A stretch of DNA of 64,000 bases, from the NCBI GenBank assembly GCA_032622095.1, contig CP136067.1, forward strand, positions 174,066,556-174,130,555, given 5' to 3'. This document shows positions 56,851 through 64,000 of this stretch, one piece after another. The DNA is from Siphonodentalium dalli. Lineage: Eukaryota > Mollusca > Scaphopoda > Gadilida > Siphonodentaliidae. The notes under the pieces are model-generated. The model was not told the DNA's origin. It saw only the letters and a program-made list of their open reading frames with translations, and did no database searches. Positions within the stretch are counted from its first letter, which is position 1. Each line of letters starts with the position of its first letter. The position numbers and the translations under genes were made by a program.

Positions 56851-57800
56851 GCAATATACTCGTATATTTACACCCCTGCATGCATTATCGTTGAATAGCT
56901 TGAAAGGAGGACGTTGGTTGATTGAAATCACGTCATGTGACGTCGCGCGCATGCCCCATTACATCTTGTTTTCTTATTGTACTCACGAACATAACTAACG
57001 ACGCGATACCTGAATATCATTAAAATAGGCGCTAAATGTTCTTTTAATCTGCAAGATAAGTGTTAATAAAAGAAAAGGATGTTGATTTTGTTGCATTCCA
57101 AAGCCATGCAAGAAGTGTTGACTCAAATTGTCTGTGTGGTTTCGCGTTCCACACAAAATGTCAGACCTATACTTCCATGCATAATCCATGGAACACAAGC
57201 AAATCAACATCCATTTCTTAAATAATAGGGATATTTGACCATGCACGGTTAGAACTAGATACTCAGGAAATTCCAACGAAATGTTTGATCAGTCCCATTG
57301 TTTCCTGTGTTTTGCTTCTTTAGCTGCGGCTAACATCACTATACATGACTGGACATAACGTCTTGACGATCAATATCTGTACAGCGGGTAACCATCTGTA
57401 TACCCGATAGTTTCCGTGTGCATTCCTGATTAGTGTTTCCCGGAAAAAGGTATGCAACGCATTGATACGGTACTTCAGTAATACCCGGCTTATGCTTGCG
57501 CGTATGTTAATGGAATATTTTTGTACCACGTTAAACATACATATGCGAGCGCTGGATTATTTTCTGTGCATAAAGGATGGACTAAACATTATTTAAATAC
57601 ATGAAGACAAGAAGGGTGTTTATTCATGCTGAAGTAAGTACTATAACAATCTAAGTTAAGTTCAAATATTTTTTCGCCCTAATGCACGCTCTGCGACTCA
57701 GATGAGACCAGTGATGAGTACCATTACATTTTTACTTGTAGCGCGTTAAATTCTCATATCAAAAACTACTGCCAAACGTTTCCAAGCCACACGAAATTGG
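56851..57800. other. Stretch with no recognised feature
   Basis: No open frame with a recognisable motif and no clear repeat. Confidence 0.5.
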
Positions 57801-57802
57801 CA

Positions 57803-57931
<129 letters not shown>

Positions 57932-58405
57932 ATGATAGAAATATTAAATATGCACGTTCCGATCTGACACCAAATTAGTTAAACTATCCAAAGGCAATTT
58001 CAAATCTCAGTTTACCATACAAAAATCAAAAGCCAATCACCACCATTTCGTAAACATCTACAAAATCATCCATCATGCAGTTACACAGTGAGAAGAGTGC
58101 AAACGATCATAATTGAGAACGCTCTTTTTATAGATAATAAAGAGCGTTGTCAATTACGACATGTTGCACTTTTGCTGCCATTCACCCAAATGCAGTAGTT
58201 ATACAGCCTTTGGGTAAACGACAGCATATAAACTTTTTATCAGACGATATCGCTAGACTGCATGGTCAAAATTCAAAACGTGCTAAAAATGTATAAGCTT
58301 CGGAACATCATCCTACTAATCGACTCATTGCGAGGCACGATCTTAATTATTTTCGGATATGGCACCAATGGTAAATGTGTGGTGTCAAATCAGAGAGCGG
58401 ATCCT

Positions 58406-58650
58406 CAACCCTTTCTATACTAAATGGTTTCTCCCGTTCAGTTATAAAGGTATATATTGGAATGTTATATTATTCATTTGGGGGGTGTTTAGGTTAAATT
58501 ACCAGACATCAGTCAGATGAAAATATAAAACAAGTGCTGAAGAATTCATATTCATTGGTGGGAAGTTCAACAAACTACCTACTTATTTTCTGAACATTTC
58601 CCACAGGAACAACTTGTCAATGAGTATTCAGTACAGAAATGGTCAATAAA
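58406..58650. mobile_element. piggyBac-like MITE, second family, decayed
   Basis: CAACCCTTTCTATACTAAATGG at the left and GAGTATTCAGTACAGAAATGG at the right resemble the ends of 59830-60097. The TTAA sites are lost. Confidence 0.55.
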
Positions 58651-58854
58651 TTCCCGACACGAAATCATGAAAAATTAATTTACAGACGTACATACCTGTG
58701 TATTTACCGATATTGAATTCTCACAAATCTCTCTTTAAAAATACGCTCTTTAAAAAATCGTCAGTTGTGGGTTGCACCCCACAATTTACTCAAACAAAAG
58801 ATCGCACCCCACAAGTATTCATGGGTATGTGCAGTCACCCCACAAGTGTACTTT

Positions 58855-59460
58855 GGCCAGTACGTCCATCCGTGCGTGTGTGCGTCCGGAAATGGTTTCT
58901 GGATGATAACTTTAGTTTAGGTTATTAGATAAAAAGCAAACTTCATAGGTGAGTTTATCAGACCAAAATACAGGTCAAGTTCGAATATGGGTTTGCTCCG
59001 CCCATTTTTGCGAGAGTTATGACCCTTTTTTTTTACTTAGAATCTTGTAATTTTCTTGTTTCCAGATGATAACTTCAGTTTGCGTGATCATATCTGAACC
59101 AAATTTGGTATATCATCCCTATATACAGGTCAAGTTCGAATATGGGTTTGCTCCGTCCATTTTTGCGAGAGTTGTTGCCCTTTTTCGACTTGGAATCCTG
59201 TCAATTTCTTATTTCGGGATGATAACTTGACTAAATACATTTCTGTCATCAGTTACTCATCAAGCAATCACAGCCAGCATTAATGAAGGTAAAATTAACA
59301 AATAAATATCTAGAGTTGCCGTGTACCATTTCAGGGGACACTTCTTGGATTGTTCTGAAATTTATTATCGGATTTAGGGTCCTTGTTATTTTTTTTTCAG
59401 AAAAGCTGATGCCCCCCAATGATGCCACTTTTTCGGGGGACACTGTGGCCGGACGGCCTT
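58855..59460 (+). repeat. CGTCC-type repeat, second copy
   Basis: CGTCCATCCGTGCGTGTGTGCGTCC is followed by two diverged units containing 'ggtcaagttcgaatatgggtttgctcc', ending CGGGGGACACTGTGGCCGG like the end of 40876-41560. Confidence 0.5.
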
Positions 59461-59829
59461 TTATCAAGTTTACGCACAGAAGTGAAACGAACGCTCTTTG
59501 TTTCTACCATATCAGGAATAGACGAACCCGCAACACTCTTTTCTGTTCCATGCCGTGCAAATTGTTGCTTTTTGTTTAGAATCCAAACACCGTGTTCAAT
59601 GTGTCTTTCTGTTATAATTGTGGCAGAAAGGTAGTTCAAATATTGATCGACCTATTTCTATATACCGGGAGCAATTCTAAATCGAATATTATTAGGTGTA
59701 TTTTGGAGCGCAAACCGACATGTAACTTTAAGGAATTACAATTATCTCACAGCTCATGTTTGTGTTTTATAAATTAACTTTTACAGGTTTCATTTACCAT
59801 TATCAAAATACACAGAAAAATATATGGGG

Positions 59830-60097
59830 TTAACCCTTTCTATACTAAATGGGTTCTCCCACCCAGTTATAAATGTATTCATTGGAATGGTCTATATTAT
59901 TCATTTGGAGGAGTGTTTAGTGAAAATGTGTAAACAACAGACAGACAAAAATATAATAGAAGAGCAGAAGGATTCTTATTCATTGGTGGAAAATGTTTAG
60001 ATAATAAGTTCAACAAACGACCTATGTTGAACTTATTAGCTGAACATTTCATATGGAACTACTATAATGAATGAGTATTTAGTATTGAAAGGGTTAA
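59830..60097. mobile_element. piggyBac-like MITE, second family, complete
   Basis: TTAA|CCCTTTCTATACTAAATGGG to TATTTAGTATTGAAAGGG|TTAA, 268 bp with TTAA on both sides. Other ends of this family are at 33497, 58406, 62101 and near 63945. Confidence 0.82.
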
Positions 60098-60109
60098 ACA
60101 TATTCCACT

Positions 60110-60545
60110 AAAGAGTATTTTCATGACGGGAGCTGCGCTGGCCCAACATTAAATTTTTATCATTTTTATAAAGTTTTCTTACATTCTTTAATAATTTTTA
60201 TCATCTTTTATCATTTTTTCTTACATTCTTTAGCAATTTTTATAATTTTTTATTATTTTTATAATTGTTCTGATATTCTTTAACAATTTTATCATTTTTA
60301 TCATTTTTTCTTACATTCTTTAACAAATTTTCATTTTTTTCTATCATTTATTCTTTCATTCTTTACCAATTTTTTGTCTTTTTTTTTTTCATTTTTTCGT
60401 ACATTTTTTAACAATTATAAAAAATAAAATAAAGTTTGTTAGGCCAATGAATTCTGTTATATATGCGAGGTGACTCGCATATATAATTCATTGGCACATG
60501 GTTTTCGCAAAAATTCAACAAGCTCCTGTCATGAAAGGGTTAAAA
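60110..60545. mobile_element. Decayed hairpin MITE with T-rich core
   Basis: CATGACGGGAGCTGCGCTGG at the left and CAAGCTCCTGTCATGAAAGGG|TTAA at the right bracket several 'ttttatcattttttcttacattcttta' units and one short degenerate hairpin (GGCCAATGAATTCTG..AATTCATTGGC). Related to the double-hairpin family. Confidence 0.55.
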
Positions 60546-62248
60546 GATAGTATTTCAATAAAAAAAAATTGGAAACGCCTAAAATGTAGTAACACACTGT
60601 CCTTTCGTGGAAAAAAATGAAAACTAGTTTCGATGACAAGTTCATGTTGACAAAGTTTTCAACAGTTGGAAATTGCATGCCTAACACCACATTTGTCGGA
60701 AATGTTTACACCACATATATAGTTTGAAATTGTTCTCATTGGTTTTCAAATCAATGATAGTTTGTAATCAGTTGTTTTTAGACCAACGGTAGCATGTTTA
60801 CCAATATATTTAGTCCAAATATTGGTCCGAAATCGCTATCAGTCTACATTAGGTAGGTGTCAGGTTGGAAAAGTCCAATAGTTGAGAAAGGTCCAAACCA
60901 GGAAGCGGTCAAATGGATTTTGCGAACCTGGTTCAATGGGGTGGTGTTGGAAACTTCATGGTGGACACACCCAACGGGGACCCTTTTGCCACGATCGTGA
61001 GGCCGCTGAATGTTTACACAATGTATGGAACTATTGATTATATATTTCGGCAAAAAGCCAAATTGCATTCAATGAAAGGCGTACATGTTTGTAAAACAAG
61101 CAAAAATCGATGTCGCGTCGGGTGTCATCAAAGGCCGTTTCGAAACGTCGGATCACTGTCAATAGTATACCTAATTAAATGTCGAAACAGGTAACCGGAC
61201 TGGATGTGTTATCAACCTGAAAATGTCATTATGTCTGACAATCAATGCTGAGAGCAAACATGGAGCCCTGATCATGGTGTCGCATAATGTATCCTCCACA
61301 ACAACAGCATGCACACTGTATCCCTTACGGAAGTATTATCACAGCATGTCAAATCCTGAGATAATGGAGTGCAAATGCACTCCCTATAGTCCTATTCAGG
61401 GACGTGGCAAGAGGGTCTGCTTGTGAATTCCAACTGCACCCCCTTGAATCAGAATCAGACCAAGCACAAGTTTTGCATAAAATTCCATGTGCACCCCCGC
61501 TCTTGTACCTCAGTGCTCATGCATAATATCCTACTATATATTCATAAACCATGGTTCTATATACCCGTATGAGTACATTCAGATATTTTAACCTGAAAAT
61601 TGCATAAATCCTAACAGCTAGTGGTCTAACTCCTGACAAATGAACACGGCTACGGACAAGAGACCAGGACACACCATGGGTTGTTCGGCCCGTTGTGAGA
61701 AATTTTTGAAAACTAAACAAGAAAATCACAAAATCCTGGAATCTAGACTGGCCTCAACTGACGCTTTCCAAGTGTTGGAAATTTCCAACCTGTCACCCCC
61801 CCCCCCCTAAGGTTGAAAAATTTCCAACTGATGGCCATTTCAGTCCAAACATTTGACCAAAAATAGAAAAATATGTAAATATTGGTCCAAAAACAATTAA
61901 TTCCCTCCAATAAATTGTTTGAAAGTCAAACTACAAGAACATGTTCAATCTATTGTTGTTGTAAAATTTCCAACTAATGTTGTGTCAGGTATGAACTTTC
62001 CAACTGTTGAAAAATTTGACCAAAGTTGGTGGGTGAGACACACCATACCCCCTGTCGCTACGTCCCTGGTCATGTTGCCCACGCCCCAAGACAATCTGGT
62101 TTAACCCTTTCTATACTAAATACTCATTGACGAGTAGGAAATGTTCACATAATAAGTTTAACAAATTAACGACCATAGATAGAAACATCTAGCTGCGACC
62201 ACTATTGTATAGAAAATCGCTGACTTCAGCATTGAACATAGCCCACTT
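60546..62248. other. Stretch without recognised gene
   Basis: Short frames only; the longest (93 codons, 60913-61194) shows no motif. A C run of about 11 lies near 61797-61807. Phrases such as 'aaatttccaactgttg' recur but no clear element is defined. Confidence 0.5.
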
Positions 62249-62572
62249 TTAAAGGGAGACTATACACTCAATCCGGCTATTTATAATCAAAATGAATTTA
62301 TGACTGGAGTCATAAATTCATTTTCATTACAATTACCATGATGTTTGCATTGTTCATAGGGCATATGAGTGTATTTTGCACTAATCCGTGGCTAATTTAA
62401 TTTATTTTTGTAATTCTTTTTCACCATTTGTACCACGATTGTGGTTTATGTGAATAAACAATTTGAATTGAATTGAATTGGCTCAAATTCCTTCATTTTT
62501 TGCATATATTCTGTTGAGTATAAAAGGAGATGGTCCCATAAATGGCCGGATTTAGTGCACAGTCCCCCTTTA
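62249..62572. mobile_element. AGGGG-type MITE with a nested tail insertion
   Basis: TTAA|AGGGAGACTATACACTCAAT to GTGCACAGTCCCCCT|TTAA. Compared with 51324-51677, an extra block at about 62398-62482 ends in AATTTGAATTGAATTGAATTG, a tail typical of a SINE or LINE 3' end inserted into the MITE. Confidence 0.75.
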
Positions 62573-62934
62573 ACAGATTATCCTCTGCGTAAGGAACAAT
62601 AAGTTCCTTGTTCAGTAGCGGTCAGACTACTGCGTTGCGTTTGTCCGTTGCGATGGCCACCCTTGGTCAAGTGGTCCTGCTAAATTGCTATGATTCTGGT
62701 TGGTCCTGCTGAATTGCTATACATGTGGCTGGTGGGCAAAGCCATGCTGTTAAGAAAAGTAGCGTTATTTTTTTTTCGGTGTTTGACTTAATTATCTTGT
62801 TATTTACGAAAGGAAGAACCACTGTAAGCAATCGCTTTTCGGTTGTCATTGTCACTATGTGTCACGAAGGGGCCTATAACATGTATAAATAATACTTCCT
62901 GGGATTTAGCGTAAATAATGGGGCTTAACCCTTT

Positions 62935-63325
62935 ACCCAACAAACCGGCCAAAACCGGCCAAATAAAGCTTCAACAGCCTAAAATATCTTCGGTCTGTCT
63001 CAATAGAACCATACAAATATGGATATCATTGGAACCGGCTCCTTGACCACATTGTGATAGTTACAGTTATGCCCTGTGCTAATGCATTCTCTTATATATG
63101 CGAGTCGACCATAGGTCGCCTCGCATATATAAGAGAATGCATTGGCCTAAAAAATATCCTTTTTTTAACACTTTTTACCATTTTTTCTTACATTCTTTAA
63201 CAATTTTATAATTTTTAATGTGTTAAGCCAATGCATTCTCTTATATGTGCGAGGCGACCTATGGTCGACTCGCATATATAAGAGAATGCATTGGCACAGG
63301 GCCGTTCTGTTGGGTAAAGGGTTAA
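62935..63325. mobile_element. piggyBac-like MITE with two hairpins, copy 3
   Basis: Nearly identical to 51995-52394 and in the same orientation, with TTAA on both sides and hairpins at 63078-63146 (one arm mismatch) and 63227-63295. High similarity implies recent spread. Confidence 0.85.
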
Positions 63326-64000
63326 CAGTAGATATACAATTCGAATATTACATACATGGACTCTGGTATAGGAATTGAGAATAAAAGGAGAGGTCTCGGG
63401 GAAAATATGAGGACGGAGAATGCCATACCCGACCCAACACGCATCACAAGCCACAAGTACGTCACTTAGGTCGGTAGGGCAGTTGTGTATGTATGTTACT
63501 TAAACGGACATGGCTCAATCGAGGTTCAAAAATGTGTCTACGTAATTTGGAAGGCGGTACAAAATAGGTTTATAAATACACGATATATTGACAAATATCG
63601 GCTTCATGTGGTCCGAAAAATACCTGCCATTCTCCAGATGTGTTCAATGTTTTGCATAGAAGTGAAACAAACGCTCTTCATTTATACCATATCATTAGTA
63701 GCCTTACACTGAACGCTCTTTTCTGTCCATACCGTGCACATGCATGACTGTTGTTGGTGTGGGACCCAAATACACTGTTCATAGTTGTGTTTTCGTCACT
63801 CCAATGCGTCTTTCTGGGGCATATGGTGTCCGTAGAGAGGTAGTTCAAGTATTTATCGCCGTATTTTGATACCGGGGAAAATTCAAAAGCTAATATATAT
63901 TATTAGGTGTATTTGGCGCGCAAATCGCCATGTGGGTTTAATGTCTTCTCTACTTGGGGGATTCTCCAATTCCACTCATAAAAGTATTCATTAGAATGGT
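63326..64000. other. Right end of the window
   Basis: No gene recognised. 63660-63880 belongs to the same repeat as 59480-59660 and, in reverse, 44210-44390 (AACGCTCTTTTCTGT, GTGGGACCCAAATACACTGTTC). The last 60 bases resemble the left part of the 59830-60097 MITE and run off the window. Confidence 0.5.

Overview
The window looks like nuclear DNA of a marine invertebrate animal. Signs are AT-rich, gene-poor sequence, a four-exon animal-type cytochrome P450 gene, animal-type LINE and PIF/Harbinger elements, and very many short inverted-repeat elements (MITEs). Repeat styles such as the CGTCC-rich unit with a roughly 190-base tandem and the 'accaaatttggtgaaaatcgg' tails suggest a mollusc or other lophotrochozoan. 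That placement is inference from style, not a search.

Region 1 (2147-17870) is a nested stack of mobile DNA. The outer shell is a PIF/Harbinger transposon with 20-bp perfect terminal inverted repeats, GTTGCG-rich subterminal repeats, a forward AT-hook/MADF/BESS gene and a converging reverse DDE transposase. All of its genes are broken, and the transposase has lost its first catalytic Asp. A 5'-truncated CR1/Jockey-type LINE sits inside the MADF gene. An 8.6-kb near-perfect palindrome (8637-17264) sits inside the first codons of the transposase. Each arm carries one diverging, broken gene for a C2H2 zinc finger, polyglutamine and P-loop ATPase protein resembling the A32/FtsK-HerA packaging ATPases of Polinton/adintovirus-type elements, plus tandem repeats and AT-rich ends. 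No polymerase, integrase, protease or capsid gene is visible. This palindromic, ATPase-only element is the best candidate for something undescribed.

Region 2 (18911-31310) is the one apparently intact host gene: a CYP2-clan P450 in four exons, all introns phase 1, 505 codons, with a TATA box and all signature motifs. Its introns hold MITEs, foldbacks and a decayed duplicate of the exon 3 acceptor.

Region 3 (31311-48786) holds repeats, then two 3.4-kb inverted arms (35866-39289 and 45331-48786). They flank a spacer with a LINE tail, an orphan frameshifted P450 exon 1, a CGTCC-type repeat and several AGG-ended MITEs.

Region 4 (48787-64000) has no recognisable gene. It is a patchwork of MITEs, mostly inserted at TTAA, including piggyBac-like elements carrying paired 69-nt hairpins, foldbacks, a 28-bp minisatellite and a long CT tract.

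Coordinates were read by eye. Element ends are good to a few bases where terminal repeats are clear and to tens of bases elsewhere.
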